Source: Persebacter sp965221835 (GTDB taxonomy: Bacteria > Pseudomonadota > Gammaproteobacteria > Tethybacterales > Persebacteraceae). From it: a DNA stretch of 64,000 nucleotides. The notes under the pieces are model-generated. The model did not search any database and was not told the DNA's origin. It saw only the letters and a program-made list of their open reading frames with translations. Location: NCBI GenBank assembly GCA_965221835.1, contig OZ244916.1:1920336-1984335 (forward strand), in the 5' to 3' direction. Numbering within the stretch: the first letter of the stretch is position 1; every line of letters starts with the position of its first letter. This document shows, in pieces, positions 41,254 through 49,296 of the stretch. A program made the position numbers and the translations under genes.

Positions 41254-42090
41254 ATGGAAACGGACGCCCGCCGCAACCGCATTGTCTGCGCCGATTGCCT
41301 TGACGGATTGCGCGAAATGGCGGACGGCGTTGCTGATTTGTCGCTGTTTTCGCCGCCGTACGATGGCGTGCGCGACTATGACGGCAATTGGCAAACGGAC
41401 TTTTCCGCCCTCGGACGGGAACTTTTTCGGACGACGAAAGACGGCGGGATTTGTGCGGTCGTGATGGGAGACGGCACGAAAAACTTCGCCAAAACGCTGA
41501 CGACTTTTTCGCTGGCGGTGGAATGGTGCAATGTCGCAGGATGGCGGCTGTTTGAATGCTGCCTGTATCATCGGGATGGAAATCCGGGCGCGTGGTGGAA
41601 TCGTCGGTTTCGGGTAGACCACGAATATATTTTGTTTTTTCTGAAAGGGCAAAAACCGCGCCGCTTCAACAAAAAATCGCTGATGGTGCCGGCGAAACAT
41701 GCGGGCAAAACTTATTCCGGCACCGACCGGCTGACCAACGGCGCGATGAAAAAAATCGCACCCAAAACCGTGAATGCCCAAAAATGCCGCGGCACGGTAT
41801 GGCGATATGCGGCGAGCAACACCGAGGGAAATAAAATCAAGCTGCAGCATCCGGCGACTTTTCCGGACGCGTTGGCGCGCGACATTATTCTGTGTTTCAG
41901 CGATGCGGGCGATTTTGTCGTAGACCCGATGTGCGGTAGCGGAACAACCTGCGTCATCGCCGCCCAATGCGGACGCGACTATTTGGGCGTTGAAATTTCC
42001 GAAAAATACTGCGGCATCGCCGAAGAAAGAATGCGGCGGGAAACGGGCGCGGACATTTTCGCCCCCGCCGAGGCGCGTTATGCCGTATAA
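41254..42090 (+). CDS. DNA methyltransferase, beta class with SPPY motif (probably N4-cytosine)
   Basis: A 278-residue modification methyltransferase. Motif IV, SPPYDGVRDY (residues 33-42), stands near the N-terminus. Motif I, FVVDPMCGSGTTCVIAA (from about 222), is near the C-terminus: the circularly permuted order of the beta class. SPPY is most often seen in N4-cytosine enzymes but can occur in N6-adenine ones. A gene overlapping its 3' end by 11 bp encodes a frameshifted nuclease candidate, so this is a type II pair. An upstream Met is rejected because of the promoter spacing. Confidence 0.88.
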   Translation: METDARRNRIVCADCLDGLREMADGVADLSLFSPPYDGVRDYDGNWQTDFSALGRELFRTTKDGGICAVVMGDGTKNFAKTLTTFSLAVEWCNVAGWRLFECCLYHRDGNPGAWWNRRFRVDHEYILFFLKGQKPRRFNKKSLMVPAKHAGKTYSGTDRLTNGAMKKIAPKTVNAQKCRGTVWRYAASNTEGNKIKLQHPATFPDALARDIILCFSDAGDFVVDPMCGSGTTCVIAAQCGRDYLGVEISEKYCGIAEERMRRETGADIFAPAEARYAV

Positions 42091-42740
42091 AAAAGATGTC
42101 GCGTTGCTGACCGAATCGCTTTCTTCGTTGCCGACCGACTGGGACGGCAGGGAGGCGATTTTGGAATTGCGCCGCCGCGATTACAACTGGCGGCAGATGG
42201 AATGGATCGGATTTTGAGACGCTGTGCCGCGATGCGATAAAAAACATTTTTGATGTTCCCGGGCGGCGGTACGGGCGTACGGTGTTTGACTGCGCGCGCG
42301 GCATCAATTGGGATATGAAAGCGAGCGCGATTAAAACCGACCACCATACCGCCATTCTCAACGATGTCGCGGCGACCGATGCGAGCATCGCGGAATTCGG
42401 ACGGCACGGCGTGATTTTGGCGCTTTTGGATGTGGAGTACAACGACGAAAACCGTTCTTTCCAAAAATGGCATTCCGAACTGAAAGGCGGTTTGTCCGAA
42501 TACGAGCGGGACAGAATTGCGCGCAACGCGACTTCGCGGTACCGCAAAACGCACGCGGTGCTGCATCAAATTTTGCTGTTGACAATTTCCGCGGACAACA
42601 AACATATTCTCGGTACGCATCGGCAAGGACGCAACACCGATGGACGCCCCCGAGAGCCGAAATATTGTCTTGACATAGGGCGCGCCGACACGATTGAGGC
42701 GGGGCGCGTGGATTTTCGCCGCATTTCGCCCGAACCGTAA
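42080..42740 (+). pseudogene. Restriction endonuclease candidate, split by a one-base frameshift
   Basis: Starting at the ATG overlapping the methyltransferase end, the frame reads RRRDYNWRQMEWIGF and then meets TGA at 42215-42217. Removing one T from the TTTT at 42212-42215 joins it to FETLCRDAIKNIFDVPGRRY and to the downstream frame ending at 42740, giving about 219 residues. The restored protein has N-R-x-M-E-W-I-G-F near the N-terminus, a style seen in several type II nucleases, and DVEYNDENRSFQKW further on. Specificity is unknown. It may be dead, phase-variable or a base-call error. Confidence 0.65.
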
Positions 42741-43048
42741 AAAGGGCGGCGGCAACGCCGAAAATGTTGGACAAAACGCCGAAACAAAGCAGGATAACAG
42801 AATGTTCCAGATGATCTGTGGAAACTTCCCTTTGTTCTATGGAAAAGATGAAAGCGGGCATTTGGAAATCTTGACCGCACTCGGCGAAGATAATGAAAAT
42901 CAATATGACTCCTGCCGAAGCGATGGAAGTTTACGAATCGCGGGACGCGCAACGATGTGAAAAATGGCGTGTGCGATTTCCGTAAATGCATTCCGCATAG
43001 CCGGAGAAAATGTTTTGTTATTGGGGCAAAAAATAGTAAAATGTGGGT
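42741..43048. other. Intergenic remnant region downstream of the second restriction pair
   Basis: Short open frames occur (for example 42802-42960, 52 codons starting MFQMICGNFPLFYGK) but none has clear coding support. A 26-bp motif containing GCATTCCGCATA near 42972-42999 recurs near 43541-43566, bracketing two small genes. The region may be a decayed gene. Confidence 0.4.
43037..43042 (+). promoter_or_regulatory. -10 hexamer, predicted leaderless start of the glycine-zipper gene
   Basis: TAAAAT, 6 nt before the ATG at 43049. Confidence 0.5.
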
Positions 43049-43243
43049 ATGAGAAGCGAACGAATTGAAGGCGGGCAAAACGGGCAAGATAAAACTTCCC
43101 CGATTGTTATCGCCGCCGGCGGCGCATTGGCGGGCGCCGGTATGGGCGGCGGATTGCCCGGCGCGATTATCGGCGCGATTATCGGCTGGGTCGCCGGTGC
43201 CGCCGCTCAAAAAGAAGGTAAAGAAAGCAACCGCCGTGATTGA
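43049..43243 (+). CDS. Small glycine-zipper membrane protein
   Basis: A 64-residue protein. A polar N-terminus is followed by one long Gly/Ala-rich hydrophobic stretch with small residues every third or fourth position (AAGGALAGAGMGGGLPGAII, then GAIIGWVAGAAAQ), the glycine-zipper pattern of two close-packed membrane helices. A basic tail follows. Function is unknown. The next gene overlaps its stop by 8 bp. Confidence 0.6.
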   Translation: MRSERIEGGQNGQDKTSPIVIAAGGALAGAGMGGGLPGAIIGAIIGWVAGAAAQKEGKESNRRD

Positions 43244-43535
43244 TTTTTTTATTGCGTATTTTGTCGCGCATATTAAAATCATTCATCTTGTCTGCGGATT
43301 ATTAACGGCAGGCGTTTATATGCTATTTCATTCCCGTCAATTCCGGCTTTCCGGAATAATTTCGGCGGGGGTGTTGGGCGCGGGCGTGCCGGTCGGTATT
43401 TTGCTGATTGTGGCGGGATTTCGCCCCGAATTGACGGACAAGTTGCGCGAGTTTCCGCTGGAAACGGGCATTCTCGGATTGGTGTATATCGTTTATGTGG
43501 CGCGAGAAATATGGCGAATGTGCAAAAGCGCGTAG
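43236..43535 (+). CDS. Small membrane protein, unknown
   Basis: A 99-residue protein with three hydrophobic segments (about residues 9-28, 38-57 and 76-92). No family is recognised. The GTG start at 43236 overlaps the previous gene, with AAGGTAAAGAAAG upstream as a possible ribosome site. The pair forms a two-gene unit ending in a bidirectional terminator. Confidence 0.55.
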   Translation: MIDFFIAYFVAHIKIIHLVCGLLTAGVYMLFHSRQFRLSGIISAGVLGAGVPVGILLIVAGFRPELTDKLREFPLETGILGLVYIVYVAREIWRMCKSA

Positions 43536-43567
43536 CAACGCGATTTCCGCAAACGCATTCCGCATAA

Positions 43568-43603
43568 AAAACGCCGGAATCCCAAACAGGAATCCGGCGT
43601 TTT
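43568..43603. terminator. Bidirectional intrinsic terminator
   Basis: AAAACGCCGGA pairs with TCCGGCGTTTT around a 14-nt loop, giving A-run and T-run on both sides. It separates the small membrane gene (+) from the convergent exported protein gene (-). Confidence 0.85.
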
Positions 43604-43627
43604 ATTCCCGCAAAAAAACGGGCGGGG

Positions 43628-44020
43628 TTAGTTTCCGGAGCGGAGATTTTCCCACCAGTGTCCGATTTGTTCCCAGATGGATGCGCCGCCGTCCTTCACC
43701 GATTCCACATCCTCCACCGCGAAAGGAATGTTTGTGCCTTCGGTGTTGCCGACATCCAAACGGCGGACTTCGCCGTCCGCAAAGACGACAAAGTTGTCCT
43801 TTGTAATTGTCGGTGCGACCATCGCAACCATCATTCCGTCTTCCAGTTTTAGCGCTTTGGGCGCCAGATGTTCGTCCGCTTGCAAAACTGCGGCGGCGTT
43901 GATGACGGACGATTCAACGATTTCGCCGCCCAGTTCTTCTTGCAGCGGCACCGGATTTCCAGTTGTCGCCAGCGTGATTAATGCGGCGGAAGCCGCTTTG
44001 CCAATAAAAGTAATTGCCAT
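43628..44020 (-). CDS. Small exported protein of unknown function
   Basis: A 130-residue protein. The N-terminus FIGKAASAALITLATTG is a likely signal or anchor. The rest is acidic (ITKDNFVVFADGEVRRLDVG) without a recognised domain. It has a strong Shine-Dalgarno (AAAGGAGAAA) and TATAAT at 44063-44058. It is followed by a clear terminator, so it is a real single-gene unit. Confidence 0.6.
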   Translation of the reverse strand: MAITFIGKAASAALITLATTGNPVPLQEELGGEIVESSVINAAAVLQADEHLAPKALKLEDGMMVAMVAPTITKDNFVVFADGEVRRLDVGNTEGTNIPFAVEDVESVKDGGASIWEQIGHWWENLRSGN

Positions 44021-44093
44021 TTTTTTGTTTCTCCTTTTTGAGAGTGATAATACGGCAATTATACGCCTTTTCGCGGATTTTCGGATATTTCGG

Positions 44094-44456
44094 TCAAACG
44101 ACCACAAAAACTTTTCCGTCTGACACTTCAACCGGATAGGTTTTTGCGCGCATTTTCGGATCAAACAAACATTCGCCGGTGCGGATTTTAAATTCCCAGC
44201 CGTGACGGGCGCAACGCAAAATCTCGCCTTCCAATCCGAATTCGTAGCGATAACCGTCCGCCGCATCCACCGGCAGATTTGTCCCGCAAACGACTCCGTC
44301 GCATAAGTTTGCCGCTTTGTGCGGGCATAAATTTAATAGCGCGAAGAACTCGCCGCCGACATTGAAAACGCCGACCGAACGGGTACCGATTTGGACAATT
44401 CGCCTCGCGCCGGGCGGCAAATCGCCCGCCGGACATATTTCGTGCCGCTTCGCCAT
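44094..44456 (-). CDS. Rieske-type [2Fe-2S] ferredoxin protein
   Basis: A 120-residue single Rieske domain. The cluster ligands are C44-P-H46 and C82-A-R-H85, in LLNLCPHKAANLC and LRCARHGWEF. There is no catalytic domain, so it should act as an electron carrier or small subunit of a Rieske oxygenase. Its ATG overlaps the stop of the amidohydrolase gene (TGATG). The two probably belong to one degradation pathway, but no oxygenase is next to them. Confidence 0.9.
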   Translation of the reverse strand: MAKRHEICPAGDLPPGARRIVQIGTRSVGVFNVGGEFFALLNLCPHKAANLCDGVVCGTNLPVDAADGYRYEFGLEGEILRCARHGWEFKIRTGECLFDPKMRAKTYPVEVSDGKVFVVV

Positions 44457-45571
44457 CAGGCGTTTGCGGCGGCGCGATCCGCCTCCGCCTCCGCTTCCGC
44501 CTGCGGCAACAAGTGCGACAGACGCGAATAAGTCCGCAACGCATTTAGCCCGAAAACATCGGCACGCCATTCGGCGGGCAGATTAATTGCCGATACATCA
44601 TCCTGATCCCAATGCGGATAATCGGCGGCAAACATCAATGTTTCGCGTCCGTGCATCGCCTCCAAAACCGCCCACAAATGTTTAATATCCGCCGGTTGTT
44701 CCAGCGGTTGCGTAGAAACACGGACATGGTCGCGCACATATTCGGACGGCAATTTTTTAACCCACGGCGTTTCTTTGCGCAACGCCTTCCAATCGGAATC
44801 CAGCCGCCACAACAGCGGCGGCACCCACGATACGCCGCATTCAATCAGCACAAATTTGAGAGACGGAAATTTTTCAAAAACGCCGTTCATCACCATACTA
44901 ACCAAATGCGTTTGCGCAAGTTGCGTAAACAAAGTATGTGCCTCCACATAATAACGCGGCGACCCGCCGGCAAAAGACGAAGTGTTAATTCCGCCGTTGC
45001 CGCCGAGATGCAGCGAAAACGGCAAACCGACTTCGGCACATGCCTCGTAAATCGGATGATAAAACGGATCGCCATACGGCATTGTGGACCCGTGCGATGC
45101 CAATACCTGCACCAGCCGTGGATTTGTGCCGAGTCGCCGGACTTCCGCCGCTGCCGCCGCCGGATCTTGCGGTGCGACAATAATGGACGAATAAAATCGT
45201 TCGTCGCGAGGCAACCATTCGGCAATCACCCAATCGTTATAAGCGGATGCGAGTGCCTGTGCATAATGTCCGTTGCCAAGCGTTGATACTTCCAGCGGCA
45301 AATCGCCGGTGAGAATAGCGACATCAATACCGTTCGGATTCAGATGCCGTTCGCACATCATCGTGTAATGTTCGTCCTCGTCTTTCGGGCGAATATCGGC
45401 ACGATTGAAATCTTCCGGATGAAACCACGCCCGATGTCCGTGCGGAAACGACCCTTCCGGTCCGGTGCGTTCGCCTCGCAAATAACAATCTTTCCACCAG
45501 CCGTGCAAATACGGCAACAATACATCGGCGGAATTCCAGCCGTTATGACAATCGCAATCCACGATAAACAT
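44456..45571 (-). CDS. Metal-dependent amidohydrolase, ACMSD-like (amidohydrolase 2 family)
   Basis: A 371-residue TIM-barrel hydrolase or decarboxylase. The N-terminal DCDCHNGW provides the first metal ligands. SLHLGGNGG and the late AADYPHWDQDD (the usual D-[FY]-P-H) complete the metal site of the ACMSD / gamma-resorcylate decarboxylase group. It probably acts on an aromatic or heterocyclic acid. The exact substrate is unknown. The Shine-Dalgarno AGGAGGAT precedes the ATG. Its C-terminal tail is an odd acidic EAEAEADRAAANA run. Confidence 0.85.
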   Translation of the reverse strand: MFIVDCDCHNGWNSADVLLPYLHGWWKDCYLRGERTGPEGSFPHGHRAWFHPEDFNRADIRPKDEDEHYTMMCERHLNPNGIDVAILTGDLPLEVSTLGNGHYAQALASAYNDWVIAEWLPRDERFYSSIIVAPQDPAAAAAEVRRLGTNPRLVQVLASHGSTMPYGDPFYHPIYEACAEVGLPFSLHLGGNGGINTSSFAGGSPRYYVEAHTLFTQLAQTHLVSMVMNGVFEKFPSLKFVLIECGVSWVPPLLWRLDSDWKALRKETPWVKKLPSEYVRDHVRVSTQPLEQPADIKHLWAVLEAMHGRETLMFAADYPHWDQDDVSAINLPAEWRADVFGLNALRTYSRLSHLLPQAEAEAEADRAAANA

Positions 45572-45693
45572 ATTTTCATCCTCCTCGGTTAAATAAAGTT
45601 CCGATTAATTGTATACCGCCGCCGCCGAAATTTGACCGAAAAAATCCCCCCGCCCATCCGAATCCGCAAAAAAAAACGACAAACACCGACAAG

Positions 45694-45761
45694 CCCCTGA
45701 CATTTGTCGGGGGCGAAACAAGCCGCAGCAGTTTACTGCTGCAAAACCCGGCGTTTTCCGC
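45694..45761 (-). repeat. 68-bp double-palindrome repeat, copy 2
   Basis: Inverted copy of 8877-8944 with one mismatch, again containing GCAGCAGTTTACTGCTGC. Both copies lie on the 3' side of a surface-protein gene. Confidence 0.75.
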
Positions 45762-45804
45762 AAAAAAAACGCCGTCATTCCCCCCGAAAACAAGAAAAAC
45801 CCCC

Positions 45805-45934
45805 GTCATTCCCGCGAAAGCGGGAATCCATTTTGAGGAACAAAACTGCGAATTTACCTCGTTTTTCCACAAAAAAACGGCGGGAAGGCGGGAGTTTGTC
45901 GGCAAAAATGGATTCCCGCGTTCGCGGGAATGAC
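45805..45934. mobile_element. MITE-like element with GTCATTCCCGCG inverted ends, copy 2
   Basis: 130 bp, with the same terminal hairpins as 10990-11154 but a different core. One hairpin loop reads GCGAAAGC and the other GCGTTCGC. No coding capacity. Confidence 0.55.
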
Positions 45935-45980
45935 GGCGGGGAGGCGGGAATTCGGCGGCGAGAATCGGACGGCGGCGGGG

Positions 45981-46181
45981 GAGATTCCGATTTACATCGG
46001 AATGGTAAAAGTTGGAAATTAGGAAAATAAAATTTACCATTCCGGCGAACGCCGGAATCTCTGCGGGAGATTCCGATTTACATCGGAATGGTAAAAGTTG
46101 GAAATTAGGAAAATAAAATTTACCATTCCGGCGAACGCCGGAATCTCTGCGGGAGATTCCGATTTTCATCGGAATGGTAAA
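45981..46181. repeat. Array of 63-bp palindromic elements, locus 2
   Basis: Two complete elements (46033-46095 and 46119-46181) and one half, with the same linker as at 11.3 kb. The last element has TTTTC in place of TTTAC in one loop. The array ends 10 bp before the stop codon of surface gene B. Between 45572 and 46190 only repeats are seen, no gene. Confidence 0.85.
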
Positions 46182-46190
46182 AATTGGAAA

Positions 46191-48851
46191 TCAAAACCGA
46201 TAAACCGCGTTCATCTGGAATCTTCCGCTGTCGGAAAAATCGTTTTCATTTTCCCAGCGGAAACCGGCGGCGGGGCGAATCGTCCAGCTGTTATAGCGGA
46301 ATTCGCCTTGCAGATTTAACTCGTTGCGAGTTTCGGTTTTGCCTTTGTCGTAAAAAGAGTGCAGGCGATAGACAGGAGATAACGCTATCAAACTCCCGTC
46401 CACATCCGCCGACAGCGAAAAATCGTATTTCGCCGTCTCGCCTGCAACGGATTCGGAAAATGCTGCCGCCCAAAAATCGCCCGTGTATTTTCCGCCGCTT
46501 GTATAACGAAAATCGCCGAATTCGCCGTTGTTGTTTGTCTGATTTGCGAAATAATACAAATGCCAATTGTCTTTGCGAAAATCCGCCCGCCCGCCGATAT
46601 TTGCGGCGTAACCGCTTTCGGTAATGCGATAACCAAAATCGGGCGAAAAATCAAAACTCGGGAATCCGCCCCCTTCTATAAATGTCGCTATCGCAACAAC
46701 GGCAATCGCCCCCGCCCCGATATAACCGAATTGTTCCAATGCCTCATTATCCTGTTTCGCCGTTTGCGTTTGCGAGTTTATTATCGGCGGTTGCGGCGTT
46801 TGCGAGGCGGAATCCGTAATGTTTTCGCCGTTAAAGAAAATTTGATTTTCGCCGTCCGCAACAAATGCAACCGTCAATCGGTCGGTTGCGATATTAAAAT
46901 TTTCAGGCATTTGCGGAAATCCGATGTTGCCGAAAAGTTGCGAGTCGTTGCAATCGGGCAATGTCAAAAAATCTGCAGATTCCCGAATTATGCATCCGTT
47001 TGCATTTTCATTTTCCGGAAATTGCAACGGAACGGATTCCGCCGCCGCCGCAGTTTCTGCATTCGCCGCCGCCGCTGTTTCCGAATCATCGGCGGTATCA
47101 TCTCGCACAACGGGAATTCCGCAAACTTCGGCGGCGGCAGTTTTTTCGTTATTAATCGCAATTGAAACCGCCCATCTCGCATTTTCGCATGATTCGGCGG
47201 TATATGTCGGCGAAATAAATGAGACGGACGACAAAAACATTGCCGCCGATGTACAAACGCCGCCGCCGCCGCTTGCCGGTTCAAAAACTTGCATATTTCC
47301 GCAGTTTTCCGCCGTTCTGTTCACGCATTCATTAGACGAATTAAGCATTTGATGTTCTTCGCAAGTCGGCGTATTCGGATTTGCCGGAATCGGTTCGCAT
47401 GCCGTTGTAGAACCTGCAACAAATCTATGCATATCGTCAACGCAAATGCAATTCGTATTATCGTCCGGGTTAGTAATCGCATTCGCCCCGCAGTTTGCGG
47501 GATTCGGTACGCAGTTTCCGGCGGAGTTTCTTGCTTCGTCCGGTTGACAAGCGGCTACGCAAACGCCGTTAAACAAATCGGGAGTCGCCCCCGTGCAATC
47601 CGCTGCGTTTCTTTCGCACATTGTCGGGCTTACTCTTCCGGAAAATCCGGTTCTGCAATCGCACATATTCGTACCGGTATTTAATTCCGTTGTTGTTGTG
47701 TCGCAAGTCGGCGGAATCGGTTCGCAAGTTTGCGGGTTTCTGGTTGTATCAACAGGTTCCATAAATCCCGTGTTGCATTCGCATTCGCCCGTTGCCGCAT
47801 TATAAGTTGTGCTTGTCGTATCGCAATTCGGCGGCATAAATCGTGCATCGCAATCGTCTGTTAAATCCGCCGCCGTACCTTCGCCGCAGTATTTTGCAAA
47901 TGTATTCGGAATAGCATTCATACAATTTTGTCTGTTAGAAATTCCTTCGCTTGCACATAAATCAATATAATTATTATATGCAGCAGTGCGGTCTGCACCT
48001 CTTCCAACTATTCCTCTTAACGCTGCCGGAACCCTATTTCCGTTTTCAAGCGTCTCGTTATCAACAAAAATAACTACTTCGTTCGTAAATGTTCCCCTTG
48101 CAGTAGTTGTCGGGCATTCCATTTTCATGGAATCCAATAATGAAGTGGATGCTTCGCACTGTCTAATCGCCTCCGCTTCCGCCGCCGCCGCATTCGGATA
48201 ACCTACCGCTGTAAAAGTAGAACCGGCGACATTAATATAATATCCGCCCGCCGCCGGATTTTGCGGAGGCGGCGGCGGCGGCGGCGGCGGGGCTTCGCAA
48301 GTTTGCGTATTTGTTGCAGTATCGGTTATGAGATTATGCGTGCTGTCCATACATTCGCATTCATTTTGAGCATTCGGCATTCCGGTCGTACCAGTTCCGC
48401 AATTCGGATATCGGACATCGCAATCGTCTGTTAAATCTTCCGCCGTACCATCGCCGCAAATCTCTACGGCGTCTCTACGAAGAACGCCTTGACTGCATTG
48501 TTCTCGGTTTAAACCATTCCCTAAACTTGCACACCTATCAAGTAAAGCACCATGAGCAGCATCTGCATCATTTCCTCTCCCTATATCATAGTTAGGATTA
48601 TGAGCAATTGCCTCATCCGTAAAACTTCCTCGTGCAGTAATTTCTTCGCATTCCATTCTGCTGTTCGTGCTATCATCTACGCAAACCTGCACAGCCGCTT
48701 TTTCCGCCTCGGTCGCATCCGGAAAACCGCTTGCTGTAAAAATTGCGGATATATCATCAATATAATATCCGACAGCCGCCGCATTTTGCGAGATTCCCGC
48801 CGCAAATAAAATAGCGGCGAAAAGAATGATTTTATTGATTGTGTTTTTCAT
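46191..48851 (-). CDS. Secreted Cys-rich surface protein B with C-terminal outer-membrane domain
   Basis: An 886-residue paralogue of surface protein A. After a near-identical signal peptide come two internal repeats of a DUF4189-like module (about residues 29-165 and 197-345, both ending CG-GTA-DLTDDCD). They are separated by nine prolines at about 185-194. A run of EGF-like Cys units follows (NMCDCRTGFSGRVSPTMCE). The shared block SCENARWAVSIAINNEKT ... ADFLTLPDCNDSQLFG leads to a hydrophobic helix (about 704-725) and a barrel-like C-terminus ending NAVYRF. It is probably anchored in the outer membrane with the Cys-rich part outside. Start set by the Shine-Dalgarno AGAGAGGA. Confidence 0.78.
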   Translation of the reverse strand: MKNTINKIILFAAILFAAGISQNAAAVGYYIDDISAIFTASGFPDATEAEKAAVQVCVDDSTNSRMECEEITARGSFTDEAIAHNPNYDIGRGNDADAAHGALLDRCASLGNGLNREQCSQGVLRRDAVEICGDGTAEDLTDDCDVRYPNCGTGTTGMPNAQNECECMDSTHNLITDTATNTQTCEAPPPPPPPPPQNPAAGGYYINVAGSTFTAVGYPNAAAAEAEAIRQCEASTSLLDSMKMECPTTTARGTFTNEVVIFVDNETLENGNRVPAALRGIVGRGADRTAAYNNYIDLCASEGISNRQNCMNAIPNTFAKYCGEGTAADLTDDCDARFMPPNCDTTSTTYNAATGECECNTGFMEPVDTTRNPQTCEPIPPTCDTTTTELNTGTNMCDCRTGFSGRVSPTMCERNAADCTGATPDLFNGVCVAACQPDEARNSAGNCVPNPANCGANAITNPDDNTNCICVDDMHRFVAGSTTACEPIPANPNTPTCEEHQMLNSSNECVNRTAENCGNMQVFEPASGGGGVCTSAAMFLSSVSFISPTYTAESCENARWAVSIAINNEKTAAAEVCGIPVVRDDTADDSETAAAANAETAAAAESVPLQFPENENANGCIIRESADFLTLPDCNDSQLFGNIGFPQMPENFNIATDRLTVAFVADGENQIFFNGENITDSASQTPQPPIINSQTQTAKQDNEALEQFGYIGAGAIAVVAIATFIEGGGFPSFDFSPDFGYRITESGYAANIGGRADFRKDNWHLYYFANQTNNNGEFGDFRYTSGGKYTGDFWAAAFSESVAGETAKYDFSLSADVDGSLIALSPVYRLHSFYDKGKTETRNELNLQGEFRYNSWTIRPAAGFRWENENDFSDSGRFQMNAVYRF

Positions 48852-48883
48852 TTGATTTCCTCTCTGATAAAAATGTCTGCGAA

Positions 48884-48889
48884 AGTATA
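48884..48889 (-). promoter_or_regulatory. -10 hexamer of surface gene B
   Basis: TATACT in a leader nearly identical to that of gene A, with the same upstream palindrome at 48897-48924. Confidence 0.6.
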
Positions 48890-48979
48890 ACACATTCCGC
48901 CCGAATTCACAAAAAAACGGGCGGGTTCGGCAAGAAACGCGTAAATCGCTGATTTCCCGCCTTTTTTCTGCATTTCCGT

Positions 48980-49290
48980 GCGTTCGGAAATGTTTTCAGA
49001 GCGTTCCAAAATGTTTTCAGAGCGTTCGGAAATGTTTTCAGAGCATTCCGAAATGTTTTCAGAGCATTCGGAAATGTTTTCGGAGCATTCCGAAATGTTT
49101 TCAGAGCATTCGGACATGTCTCCGGAGCGTTCGGAAATGTTTTCAGAGCGTTCGGAAAAGTTTTCCGTGCATTCGTACTGCTTCCGTAGCGTTCAGAAAT
49201 GTTTTAAGAGCGTTCGCAAATGTCGCCGGAATGTTCGCAAATGTCGCCGGAATGTTCGCAAATGTTTTCGGAATGTTCGGAAAAGTTTTC
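48980..49290. repeat. 21-bp tandem repeat, degenerate toward dxs
   Basis: Nine or so units of GCGTTCGGAAATGTTTTCAG(A) run to about 49168 and then decay into variants with GTCGCCGGAATG. Since 21 is a multiple of three, reading frames stay open on both strands (SERSEMF on plus, SECSENI on minus), but no start signal is convincing. It fills the gap between surface gene B and the 3' end of dxs. Confidence 0.85.
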
Positions 49291-49296
49291 GTATAT

